Source: Glandiceps talaboti
Taxonomy: Eukaryota > Hemichordata > Enteropneusta > Spengelidae
Assembly: GCF_964340395.1 (NCBI RefSeq)
Contig: NC_135557.1
Location: 22,039,225-22,103,224, forward strand
DNA: 64,000 bases
Reading direction: 5' to 3'
Positions 1 to 20,400 of the stretch are shown piece by piece (positions within the stretch are counted from its first letter, which is position 1; each line of letters opens with the position of its first letter). The notes beneath the pieces were generated by a model. The model had not been told where the DNA came from and searched no databases. It saw only the letters and a list, made by a program, of their open reading frames with translations. A program made the position numbers and the translations under genes.

Positions 1-232
1 TATTGGTGACATTCTTTCATTTGATACGCTGAGTTTTTTGTATAAAAAAATGACTCACTATTGGCGTACATGAATTATAGAATACAATATCATTCAGTTG
101 CTAGGATGTTCATGCCATGCACACCTACATAACATATATATCTTTATATCTATATCTATGTGTGTGTGTGTGTTTTTTTTTGAATACATATGAATATAAT
201 GTACACACCTATATTAGATATATATGGTTTTG

Positions 233-398
<166 letters not shown>

Positions 399-1065
399 TG
401 ACTTGTTGAACAGGTAGTAATGTTGTAAGTCAGCCTTACTTCCAATCCCAAAGTAAAATACTAATAAGCGACGACTCAATGTGTCTAGCAAACCTTCTCC
501 AAGCCATGACAAACAGACAATTACTAGCAAATGAACTACACATGTCTGAACAAAGGTAATATACAGTCATGTGATCAAAAGGTAAAATTAAATGATAAAT
601 AAAGAGCACAGTCAGTTTTATATGCCAGATATATATATATATATATATATATAGTAAATATTTTTTGTATATTGAAGATATATTCCTCATTGTTTTTTCC
701 TCATTGAATATACTCGTATATAATTTTGAAAATTAAAAACTAAATGTATATATTCTACATTACAATTTCACAGTTTTTACATGTTCCCCATTCTATACTT
801 TTTAGCAAGTAACTGAAAGAACAGTTTTATATTGTCTTTTTATAAGTTGATGTCAGTTTCCACATCCACTATTTCTGGTGAGACTTCCCAATTTTTGCGA
901 TTTTATTATTTTTCTCTTGAATACATCAAAAAAAGTTTAACAACTGCTGTGAAAAACTAGGTGGGGTTGAGTAACCGGAACCAAACAATTATTTTTTTTA
1001 GGCCTAATTAATCTTGTTTTGTCCTACAGGTAATTACTAGTGTACAAAGAAAGAGGATTTAAGAG

Positions 1066-1368
1066 GCCATAATATAGATAATGATTTGGTATTTATTTTG
1101 GACTTTTAATTTATAAAATAATTTTATCATGGCTTCCTACACAACACAACATAGACCAAGGATGTTTGTAACTCAATACACTGCACAAAGCTATTTTATA
1201 AAATTTGTAAAAATGTTTGTTCTTTTACATACCATACAAATTTACTGAGTTACAAACACCGACTTGGCATATGTTGTTTCACATTGATTTTTCAAGTAGG
1301 AAGCTATGATAAAATTGTTTTATGAATTAAAAATCCAAAATGAATACCCAATCCTCATCCATATGGTC
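1066..1368. mobile_element. Foldback MITE, family A copy 1
   Basis: The two ends are imperfect inverted copies of each other. The left arm reads GGTATTTATTTTGG and later TTTTATCATGGCTTCCTAC; the right arm reads GTAGGAAGCTATGATAAAA and later CCAAAATGAATACC. The same layout recurs at about 25.47-25.75 kb, so this is a dispersed non-autonomous family and not a chance hairpin. There is no coding capacity. An inner repeat pair (GTTTGTAACTCAATA / GAGTTACAAACAC) adds to the fold. Superfamily is not assignable from what I can see. Confidence 0.75.
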
Positions 1369-2142
1369 ATTTAAAAAAAATTCATATTTTGGGTAATATC
1401 AAATTTAAATAAATTATGTATGAAAGATAAGTACTATATGATTTTAATTTATTAACTAATTTAACAACTTTTATTTTGTTTATAATTTTCTTTGTAATTT
1501 TATACAATTTTTAGTTTGAATTGTTCAATGAAAATATTGGCTATCTAATGAGATCTAATGAGATCTAAGTAAATAACAGTAATTATCAAATTAGGCTATA
1601 AAGAACTATATATTGTCCTGATTATTGTCTGAATCTTTATGTTTTCAAAACTTGGTACTTAAAAATATCCACAGACATAATTACTGAATTTTTTTTTTAA
1701 AGATTATGTAACAGATATGTATAATGTATTAATTATTAATAATGAAACCTAACTACAAATAAAAGACTTCCGGCCTGGCAAAAAGACGTAAATCTCTGAA
1801 TTTTGCGTTAGTGTATGTTTATGGTGTATGAGTTGCAGATGTCCGATGTCCGCCACAGCGTTGTTCTTTGTTTTTCGGAAAAATAATCAAATAATGGGGG
1901 GAATAGGTTTGGCGTTGGACAACACGAGATAGACAGCTGTTTGCCCGAAAGCCATAACAATAGTCAATAGTCGCTTAGGTTTCATTACGCGATCTGAATA
2001 ATATATTACGAACAGTGGAGGATATTTTTGTTTGGGGTATTACCGGTACCATCCATTTTCGAGGTAATTTTCAAAACAATCCATCAATATTATCTAATCA
2101 TCCTTCATTCATCAATAAAAAAAAAGATTCTTAGAGTCTTAC

Positions 2143-2300
2143 CTTGGTGAAGTATTTGGTCGTACTAAGAAGTTAGTAACGTGTTTCCACCGCCCACACA
2201 AGCCAATTTAGTCAGCGTCGCCAGAAAGTACTACGTGCTTCGACTGTCTGGCGTGACTGCCGGTGTAATCTACATCAAAATATCGCTTTCAACATGATTA
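2143..2300 (-). other. Possible 5' non-coding exon of a divergent minus-strand gene
   Basis: On the minus strand a strong donor, CACCAAG|GTAAGA, ends a stretch that is richer in GC and CpG than its surroundings. It lies just upstream of, and opposite to, the SMG9 promoter motifs near 2.53 kb. This fits the first exon of a gene leaving the window to the left. No protein is visible, the start of the exon is a guess, and this rests on the donor and base composition only. Confidence 0.3.
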
Positions 2301-2527
2301 TGTTGATTATTTTTAACTCCCTAACTTTATGAAAAATAATACATCACATATCGCGGGACGATTTTTATTACTTCAGCGATGAACTAGAAAGGGAAATAAT
2401 TTCTAGAACTTTGCCTTATATTTTTAAAATTGTTTGATTGGTAAATATTGTAATATTTCCAACTAAATCATGCAGAAACATAATTTATTTTGGTACAGTT
2501 GCTAATTCCAGTCGGCTGAAGAGAATT

Positions 2528-2561
2528 TGCGCATGCGCATTTCATTCAACAAATATGGCGG
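2528..2561 (+). promoter_or_regulatory. SMG9 promoter motifs: NRF1 palindrome and YY1-type ATGGCGG
   Basis: The palindrome TGCGCATGCGCA (2528-2539) is the consensus NRF1 site of TATA-less housekeeping promoters. It is followed by AAATATGGCGG, a YY1-like start-site motif. A short upstream frame of 15 codons (2555-2602) begins in that motif, and a donor (GAAG|GTAGGA, near 2626) could end a 5' non-coding exon. The SMG9 start lies 1.2 kb downstream. Motifs are seen directly; promoter function is inferred. Confidence 0.55.
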
Positions 2562-3728
2562 TCATGTCAACAATTTTGAATCATGAAATGTCCAGATTTT
2601 AATACATTTCTCCTGACAAAGTGAAGGTAGGACATGTATGTCAGGTACCGATCGTAGAAAATATCGTATATTATTATTAGATTAGCTAATTTTCTCTGTG
2701 GGATCTCCGGAACTTGTTATATTCGTGAAACGGTGCGTTGTGCATGATCGCGCATAACCGGTACGGTACCTGAAATTGAAAACTTATAGTAGATTACATC
2801 ATAATTTTATGATGACTGATGTAACGTTATGGCAGGTGCATGAGACGTGAATGTTTTGATCACGTGATTATCATGAGTTACGACAGTTAAAAAGATTTAT
2901 GTACTTGCATTATAATTGCAGTTCCTTTATGTTTCTGATTTTGATACTACACTATGCCCGAGTTATGGTAATATTTTGAAATACATGTTACATATATGCC
3001 TCCTGGATACAGGCCAGTTCTCATGACCCCCCCCCCCCTCCTTTCCATAAGTATTGCAGCATTGTTCTGTTTGTTTGTTTGTTTGTTTATTTGTTTCATT
3101 AATTAATTAATTTTAGTTTTGTGTGGTACCTGAGTTTGCACAAAAAAATAACAAGTTACAAATTTACCTTCACAATCATAAATACATGTCATTGAAGCTA
3201 TAATTTAGTCCTCACCTGTCAAAAAACGGACATTTATGTGAATCTATCAGTATCCAATCCATGTCATGTGTAATCAACGTCCAGAATAACCCAAGAATCT
3301 GCACGACAGTGTGCAGTTAGAGTATGTGTGTTCATACTAGTAATTAGACTACCTGAAGTCCTGAAGAACTAACACTTGTGACTTATACTAATTTCAGCTC
3401 TTCTCTATCTGTCATTTGATTTTTCAATATCTTCCTCTGAGTGAAAATTCCAAAAAATTCAAAATGGCAGTTAGGATAGCTGAAAAAGTGTATCAGCGTT
3501 AGTCTTTCAACACAACAGGCAAGCTTGCCACATTTCCTGGTATACTTTCACATGCTGTGCTTGTGAATGTATCACTTCTGGGCACTTAATTGTAAGAATA
3601 CTGAGAGGTTGCCAAATTTCCAACTAACATTCACTTGTCATGAGGGTCTGTTGACATAGTTACCATATTAGTATGATTCACTCCATAGTCAACAGTGTAT
3701 GTGATAATACTGAGAGCCCAAAACAAAG

Positions 3729-12066
<8,338 letters not shown>

Positions 12067-13017
12067 ATTCTACAAACCAGGTGGTTCTATAAAGAATGTC
12101 CAAGTATCACAGATTGCTTTGAATTCTACAAACCAGGTGGTTCTATAAAGAAATGTCCGAATGTGGCAGATACCTTTGAATTTTACAAAATCAGTGAGGT
12201 GGTTCTATAAAGAATGTCTAAGAATAGCCACTTCTTTTGAATTCTACAAACTAGGTGGTTCTATAAAGGATATCAGAGTATGGAAGATTGCTTTCGTTTC
12301 AGGAGGTGGTTCTATAAAGAGAGTCCAAGTACGGCAGATTACTTTGAATTGTACCAGGAGGTGTTTCTATAAAGAATATCTAAAAATAGCCCCTTCCCTT
12401 GAATTCTACAAAATAGGTGGCTCTATAAAGTATGGAAAAGTAGAGGATTTCATAGATTTCTAAATATGTAGGCGAATCTATGCTTTGATTTCTATAACTG
12501 TGGTTCTATGAAACAGTCAAACTGTGGCTGTTTTGCCTTGCTGTCTGTAACTCTTGTATTCTACAATTCTTCTATCAGTGTATAGCTTATTTCTTAGCTT
12601 TAGAAACTAGAAGGTGGTTCTATAAATCTCTATATCAGAGTATGGCCCATTGATTGATTTGTAAAAACCCATTGTGAACATGCAAGTATGCTAGCTAAAA
12701 TATAATTAAAATTACAAAACTAAGAAAAAAAATTACATGTTAATTAGTGTTATTTAAAGTGGTCCCAATAGTAACAATAACCTTACTTCATTCCTGTTTC
12801 TTTTGACAGAACAAAAACACTTTAAGTGACTTAAAAACTTACTTCAAATGACTTGAAAATTACAATATATGGTTAAATTATAGAAATGGAAAGTATGTCT
12901 CATATTTTCACTTTGTTTCTGTTCGTTGTTTATTTGATGCCAAACATGTTGTAAATATTTCCATTTTTAATTGTATTAAAAAGCAGAATAAGAACTCTCA
13001 TTATGTGAACATAGTAT

Positions 13018-13070
13018 GTTTGTTTGTTTGTTTGTTTGTGTATTGTGTATGTATGTTTGTTTGTCAGTTT
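13018..13070. repeat. (TTTG)n-like microsatellite
   Basis: Short run of GTTT units. The rest of 12650-13800 shows no coding potential or structured repeat that I can recognise. Confidence 0.8.
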
Positions 13071-13814
13071 GTCCTGAACATGACATGTGTGTTTGTGTGC
13101 TCACATGTTATTATCTTCAGGCAAGTCCTGGCAAACATATAAATAGTAGTTCTGGGATTTTTGTATGAAATAATATTAGTACCCTCCATATAAACATATA
13201 CTTGAAATGTGTTTACGATGTGCTGTTTACAATTCAACTGTGATTTAGAAAACAACAATGAAGATCAATTTAAGCCTTAAAAGCCTGATACCCAATATTT
13301 AGGGTGTAATTACATACAATTAGTGAAACCAAATCATAGGGTACAATATCACAGAAAATTGATGCATTTTCATTTTTGATTAAGTATACATTTATTATAA
13401 AAAGTCGTTCATTTACAGAGTACGGTCAAAAGATACAACAATTCTACACAAGATGCAAATGATTGATAGAAAAAAAGTTGAGACATTTATAACACTGAGT
13501 AATTAAATCATTTCATGATCAAGGTCCGTAGTAGACAGATCAAAATGTGCATTTGTTTCCAATTTACTAAATTAACTATTGTGCTGCCATATTGATTCTT
13601 GAACCATGAATAGTATATACTCTCCAAAAAAGTTGAACTATACTTTCAAGTGAGCACACGAACAGTTTCAGTGTCTGGCTATTTTCCACAGACGTATGCT
13701 AAATGAAGGACTGTGATTTCAAACTGTGTGTGGATGTGTAGTTTTCATTTGTCCAATCTTCCAGGTGTGTGTATTTCTATACTTTCCTGTAATGTTGCCG
13801 TCTCTGCCTGTTTA

Positions 13815-14097
13815 CAGTGCTGTTAAGATGCGTCTTTAGCTGGTCGTACCTCCCTAGCCCTATAGCTCAATTCTGGTGCTGTTGAGATACATCATTAGCT
13901 GGTCGTAACTCCCTAGCCCTATAGCCCAATTACGGTGCTGTTGAGATACATCATTAGCTGATCGTAACTCCCTAGCCATATAGCCCAATTACGGTGCTGT
14001 TGAGATACATCATTAGCTGATTGTAACTCCCTAGCCCTATAGCTCAATTATGGTGCTGTTGAGATACATCATTAGCTGGTCATACCTCCCTAGCCCT
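13815..14097. repeat. 59-bp minisatellite, about 5 copies
   Basis: Units share GTGCTGTTGAGATACATCAT, TAGCTGGTCGTAACTCCCTA and GCCCTATAGCTCAATTA; spacing measured from GGTGCTGTTGAG is 59 bp. Divergence is low. It lies between the SMG9 3' end and CFAP126. Confidence 0.92.
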
Positions 14098-14624
14098 CAC
14101 ATCATTACTAACATTGCTACATTTTATCATCTTAATCATCACCAACAGATATTTGTCAAACAATATAATAAAATGTATCAATGTATAATAATGGTAAGCT
14201 TTTTGTTGAGACACGATAAAATGTAGCAATTTTAGTAAAGCCAGACAAAGATATGTTGCAGTTTTCGTGATCCTTATTGTAATTTCAAAGAAACAATGTA
14301 TCAATTTCAACTATTGTCATTTAAATAAGTACTACACATTGTTTTGTTCATCTTTGTTGGTTTATTTCTTTGATTCATACACCAATGGCAAGGTTACTAA
14401 ATATATTGTACATGTAAATCATCTAACTTTGCATCATTTCCCCCCTCCCCTCCCCTCCTTTCTCTTCCCCCACTTGACATACCCCCAGCCTTGATGGTCA
14501 TTTTAGTCAACGACTGTGTTGTGTTGTATCTATCACCCAATGTTTTGAACTGTAATTGTCAATACCATGATAATATGAGAGTACAGTTCAATGTCACTAT
14601 CTATTTGTAATAATGGTATCAATA

Positions 14625-15065
14625 GTTTATTCTGGCTGTGGACTAACTACTGCAGCACTACAAGTTCTGCTGGGTGGTTGGTCAACTGGAGCTGGTGATG
14701 CTGCCTGTGTGAACAAACAAACAAAAACAGACAGTGTAGCGCATACAAATTATGAAATACAGTTAGGTACAGGACTTGTCAGTATAACTGACAACATCAG
14801 ACTGTGGACAATTAGAACAAGGAGTGTTACAAACAGGGATTAATAACACTTGGTACAGCATGTTGGAAGTACAGAGACTTGTATTACATTCCATCATTTG
14901 ATAAGAACAGCTGTATGGCAACTTTACTTTCCCTGTTTGCAACAGATTCTGTTTTGTCCACAGTCTGATGTCGACAGTCGTAATAGTAGTCCAGTGCACA
15001 TACATTACGAAACATTGTATGTAGACTACCAAATTAGCGGTAGTCCACAGCATATAGATGTAACG
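14625..15065. mobile_element. Foldback (palindromic) element
   Basis: Inner arms are clear: ACATCAGACTGTGGACAA near 14792 is inverted as TTGTCCACAGTCTGATGT near 14950, and ACAAACAGGG is inverted as CCCTGTTTGCAA. Outer arms are weaker: GGCTGTGGACTA near 14633 against TAGTCCACAGCATA near 15040. Open frames on both strands across it follow from the palindrome and are not credited as genes. Confidence 0.65.
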
Positions 15066-15134
15066 TCCAAATATGAGGCAGCTTAACAAAACGTCTTGGT
15101 CTGTTTATTGTATATATTCAAATGAAACTGCTTA

Positions 15135-15300
<166 letters not shown>

Positions 15301-15301
15301 A

Positions 15302-15571
15302 TATAAATGAAATCAAATTGAGGAAAGAAAAGTGACACATGTAGGATTTGAACCCTCATCCCCTGAATACTAGCCAGAGTGCTATAGCCTGGTCGATTTC
15401 CATGTGTCGTCCTGGTGTGTATCCTTCTATTCCTCGGCACACAGAAATATGAAAATCTACCAGTGGACACATCAGCTCACCTGGCTAGAGCACTCTGGCT
15501 AGTAAGCAAGGGATGTGGGTTCAAATCCTACATGAGTCACTTTTCTTTCCTCAATTTGATTTAATTTTTTC

Positions 15572-15575
<4 letters not shown>
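15302..15575. mobile_element. Head-to-head pair of tRNA-derived SINE units
   Basis: The right half contains TGGCTAGAGCACTC (box A-like) and GGGTTCAAATCCTAC (box B). The left half contains the inverse (GTAGGATTTGAACCC, GAGTGCTATAGCC). Outer arms are also inverse: AAATTGAGGAAAGAAAAGTG and CACTTTTCTTTCCTCAATTT. So the whole is a 270-bp palindrome made of two tRNA-like pol III modules. It is unlikely to be a functional tRNA because the acceptor stem is not well formed. Confidence 0.75.
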
Positions 15576-15637
<62 letters not shown>

Positions 15638-15678
15638 AAATATTCATTTCAGTACAAAACTTTTAATAGTAATCTTAC

Positions 15679-16882
15679 CTGTTCTGCTAATCTTGGTGGT
15701 GCCACAGCATCTTGCATTTTGAGATCATGATCAAGTTGTGTTGTTTCAATCTGTTTGATAGCTTTATCAGACCTAGCCATGTAAGTTGTCACATTTCCTG
15801 GAATACTCTTAGGCATATCCCAGGTGCCAACAAAATTACCCCATGGTGATTGGCTAGATTTGGGTACACCTGGCAATAGGTGACCCCTGTCATTGGCTAC
15901 TATTTGTGTGAACCCTTCCAATGTTGATGGTCCCTGTAAATCAAAACAAAATCAAGTGATGATGGTATTATGGTAATGTACAGAACAAAGTCATGTGTAA
16001 TATCCTTCTGATAAGAGACCATGAGTACAGATACCATCACAGAATGCAGGCTGAAACACACAAGATTTCCATTACTTACTTCTTTGTATGTGTGAGGAAC
16101 TGTCCAGTTTTGGAGCCTTTTACCAGAAAAGGCATTTTCATACTGTGGAAACAAAAAGAAACCATGATAAATGGCATGCGTGACTAGTTTGTGTCCTCCA
16201 CTGTGTGTTTGTGTTTGTATCCCCCAATGTGTGTTTGTGTGTGTGTGTGTGTGTGTTTAAGTGTGTATGTATGTGTTTGTGTGTATGTATATGTATGTGT
16301 TTGTGTGTATATGTATATGTGTGTGCGTGTTTAAGTGTGTATGTGTGTGTATGTATGTATGTATGTATGTATGTATGTATGTATGTATGTATGTATGTAT
16401 GTATGTATGTGTGTATATATGTGTGTGTGTGTTTAAGTATGTGTGTATATATGTATACATGTGTTTATGTATGTGTGTATATGTATATGTGTGTATTTGT
16501 GTAAGTATATATATAAACAAACTATAGTATGGGACCCAACAATATATTTCAGGGGCAAACGATTTGAAATAATTGCATTCACTTCAGACCAAAGTCTTGG
16601 AAACATCTAGAGTCTGTTTGTTTTTACAGAATTACATGTAAAGTCTTAATAAGGTGTATCTGATGTTGTAAACATGGGTTGTTCTGTGTTGTTGCCAAAA
16701 TGTTGACAGGCGGCCATTGCAATAATGACCAACATGCAAACAGTATTTACATTTGTACACAGAGAGAGTACACTCAAATCGTAGACCATGACGAAGCCGG
16801 AGTAAAGGAGCCCTTATTAGCCCTAAAAAGACAAAGAAATCTGAAACAGGCCTACCTGATTAGCACTGAAATGTGTTGACAT
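15679..16882 (-). CDS. CFAP126: CFAP126 / Flattop, ciliary protein (3 exons found, C-terminus missing)
   Basis: Flattop is a basal body and axoneme protein, needed in vertebrates for basal-body docking and known as a microtubule inner protein. Exons on the minus strand: 16882-16856 (MSTHFSANQ), 16142-16080 (YENAFSGKRLQNWTVP and onward), 15933-15679 (containing IVANDRGHLLPGVP, SPWGNFVGTWDMP and NVTTYMARS). All three are phase 0 with clean GT-AG boundaries, giving 115 codons. The family signature SANQYE spans the exon 1/2 junction, and RGHLLP and GTWDMP are diagnostic. Exon 3 ends in a donor (CAG|GTAAGA), so at least one more exon with the variable C-terminus should lie to the left; I could not identify it. 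The gene is divergent from EIF3F. Function is by homology. Confidence 0.88.
16205..16515. repeat. (GT)n / (GTAT)n microsatellite in CFAP126 intron 1
   Basis: GT-rich DNA with a pure GTAT core at about 16342-16410. Frames on both strands encode only CVC/YV or HT/YI repeats. Confidence 0.96.
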
Positions 16883-17442
16883 ATTTATCAAATTGCTAAA
16901 ACTGTAATTAACCAAACGAGAATTGTTGAGAGTCGATCTTTGTATTCGCAGTCGAACCAGTCGTCTGAATATCAGTAAGACAACCTGATGTAAACGACCT
17001 CGTCTCCTTGGTGACAAGAGAAGCCCTACGAACAGCGCCACCAACCATCTTTACGATGAAATAAATATATCTTTGAAATTCAAGGAAATGACATATCAAA
17101 TCGACACGGAACCCCTCATTTTTCGAGAAATAATGTATTGTGGCTGGAAATTATTCATACAAAATGTTATATTTATACAAAATATAGTACCTACGTACGA
17201 TGACGTCACAATAACCAAAAAATAAATATTACGTTCGTAGAGAGAGATTCGATGATATAAATCGGCTAAAATTCCATTTGAAAAGATCAATTATCCCTAA
17301 TTAATTTTATTTAAAGAATTATCAAGGCATAAATGTATTCTCAAATGAACAGCTGACTGCAAAATTCATAGCTACAAATTGTATGGAATGGCCGGCTCAC
17401 AAATCTGACGTTGTAATCAGTGTCTTTCGAGCTCGAAAAAAA
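16883..17442. promoter_or_regulatory. Shared bidirectional promoter of CFAP126 (-) and EIF3F (+), with CRE
   Basis: Only 560 bp separate the two start codons. The block contains a full CRE palindrome TGACGTCA (17201-17208) and an imperfect X-box-like GTCTCCTTGGTGAC (17002-17015), about 120 bp upstream of the ciliary gene's ATG. It has more CpG than its surroundings. CRE sites are common in housekeeping promoters and RFX sites in ciliary ones. Motifs are seen; regulation is inferred. Confidence 0.6.
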
Positions 17443-20400
17443 ATGGCGGCGGCAGATGTCTCGTTGAGAGAATGCCATGTGCACCCAGTCGTTCTGTTCA
17501 GTATTTGTGATTCGTACGAAAGAAGAAACGAAGATGCTAAACGTGTCATCGGAACTTTACTAGGTAGGTCCACGATAATGAACCTCACTCGGAGGTCTTT
17601 ATAAGTCACGCCACAACTGTCAGTTAGGTTCCTCGTGTATTTTTATGCCATTGAAATTGAAACTTGTCAGAAATGGACGAGCTTTTCCCATGCGTTTTCT
17701 TTGGTTAATTCAAATATATTGTACGTTGATACGCTTCTCTCGTATTTGTCTTCTAACGATGTTTTCGAAATCGTGACTGACTCCCCGATGTGGACTAGGA
17801 TTAAGGAAATGTAGATTGAATTGCTAGACGTTCATTTTTTAAGACAATACAATATGACAAATTAATACAAATGGCCGACCATATATTGGTTGACAGATTT
17901 CGTAATACCACCACTGTCTTACTCCTAGTACATACTTTCCATATGTTTACCGTAACTTGGCTAATAAGCACAATGGTGAAATAAATAATTAAAAGATATA
18001 TTATAATAGAAATTCCTAAAATATTCTTTTGCAGTTCTATTGACACCTTGTAAGGTGTAACTGTGAACAATTTACTTAAATTATTAAGGGGGCACAAGGT
18101 GTTTGTGTGTGGAGGGGGAGGGGTCAGATGATAGGGACACAACCTGCTCAGACTAATACATGTGATAGACCATTAAGGTTGAAGTGATCCTGAACCCGTG
18201 GACAGATGTTACGACTGACATGGCAGACTTTTTTCCATTATTTTTAATGATACATTTGATATTAGAAGCTCATTAAACTTCTAGAAATTTCTTACAGTGT
18301 GATGTCATATGTGTCAATAGTTAAAGTATTGGGGGGGGGGGAGTAAGGGGGTAAACATGGCATACATTTCCCTTATAAGCTACAATTATTTTCTTTTTGT
18401 TTGAAATCATGGTAAAATGACTGGGAAGCCCTGGTAGTTATATACCTCCTTTTAAACCAAAGACACTGCACTTACAAACATATATAAAGTATGTGTATGT
18501 CCACAGATTAAATACAGAAGACGTAAGTTGTCCTAGATTTCAAAATTTTTTACTGTTCTTGGAACACCAGTAAAATATTAAGTTTGCATACTTATGTCTT
18601 TTCCAAAAAACACAAAATATCACACAACTATCTAGTGTCCCAAAAGGAGGACTGCAGTAAATTCTAAAATTCTCTCAGTAGATTTGTTATACTAAGTGAC
18701 CCATCTTTAAATTCAAATATCAGACACCAATCAAGAATAACTACTTTCTCAATAACAGAAATATGTACATGAGAGTACTACATTTTATTTGTATATTTGT
18801 ACAGGTACAAATGTTCTTGGAATGGTTGAAGTCACAAACTGTTTCTCTGTACCACACAATGAATCTGAAGATGAGGTAAATGTTTCTTGTGTATTCTATC
18901 TGAGGCGAAAAACAAAATTGTTTCTGGTCAAGACAGTTTGTCTAATGTGGTGCAACGACATGCATTTTTTTTTCAATCTCAACAAACCTGTCACTCAATC
19001 TACTATTGATGACAGTTACCGTATGTGGGACAGATATCATTCGCTTGTTCATGATTGGCTCTGCAGTTGTCTTCACTAAAGTAGGGGGGGGGGGGGTATT
19101 TTTGTGTTTCTCCCACAGATCTGCAGACTGCATGAGCTGGACAAACACACACACAAAAGCCTGACTAGAGGGTATTTAAGTGATCCGTGCACTGACCAGA
19201 AACAATTCTTTTTTTGGGCCTTATTTGTTGTAAATGTTGTAATGAGAATACATTGTAATAGCTGTGATAACTGTGCCTAACAAAACGATTGTCTACCACA
19301 AAAGGTAAAACCGTACCTGATGATGGCATGTGTAGTTTTACTGATAAGACCACCCTAATTTCACAACATGAGAATGTAACATTGGCCTTTAACTTTAAGA
19401 CAGTACCTGACAAATCTCAATATTTGCCTACATTATAGACTGTGTCATTAATTGCAGGTTGCAGTTGATATGGAGTTTGCCAGAAATATGTATGAACTAC
19501 ACAGGAGAGTTAATCCAAATGAGACAATTGTTGGGTGGTAAGTAATCCTCTTGTTTCACAATTGACATCTGTGATATCACTTTTAGTGAAGACATATGAA
19601 CACTGCGGATAAATCTGATTAAAAACTGATGATGTGGCTGGTTGGATGTACATTTTGTATTGCCCTTATCTCCATTGTGTTGACATTTGAAAGAAAGAAA
19701 AAAAGGTTTTTTGATGAACTCTGATCAAGGAAGAGAAATGTGGTCATAATTATATTGTTACTATTAACAATGCTATGAGGCTTGAGTGAGTACTTTTGGT
19801 ATTTGCATTCATGTGTGCAGTGCTTTTTGTAGCATTTCACTCCAATAACATTTTGAGACTCATTGGTGATGAAGTTCTGTTAAATTTAATATCATTATTG
19901 TCAGTTGTACTGCAGTGCCATTGTTGCTAGTATGCTACAGATATGCTACAAGCATTGACATTACAGAGTATTCTGTTTTACGGGTATGCTACAGGTATTG
20001 ACATTACAGCATTCTGTTTTACGGGTATGCTACAAGCATTGACATTACAGAACATTCTGTTTTACAGGTATGCTACAGGTATTGACATTACAGAGCATTC
20101 TGTTTTAATTCATGAATACTACAACAGAGAATGTAACAATCCTGTACACATCACAGTAGATACAGCATTACGAGATGGTAAAGCTTCAGTCAAAGGATGG
20201 CAAAGGTAGGTTTTGAACAAACAATTCTAATATGAGAATATGACAGAACCCCATGACACGTGAGTGCAAGTGTGGTGTACTTGGTGTATGTACACAAATG
20301 CTTGCAGTGTTCTCTGCAACTGTACTTTCAGAAGCATAGTGAGTGAAAGTGCAGCAGAAAACACTGCAAGTCGGAGTGCAAATACCCCTGAGTACCCACA

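Noticed and set aside
12161-12463. 100-aa frame after the SMG9 stop
   Set aside because: Runs through the 3'UTR tandem repeats; the true SMG9 C-terminus ends at 12066, in agreement with the family.
14613-15089. Overlapping frames of 76-108 aa on both strands
   Set aside because: Both arise from the foldback element; neither shows a known domain or splice continuation. I also tested the region as a missing CFAP126 C-terminal exon and saw no match.
15470-15545. tRNA gene
   Set aside because: Boxes A and B are present, but the acceptor stem does not pair well and an inverted twin lies 100 bp away; better explained as a SINE pair.
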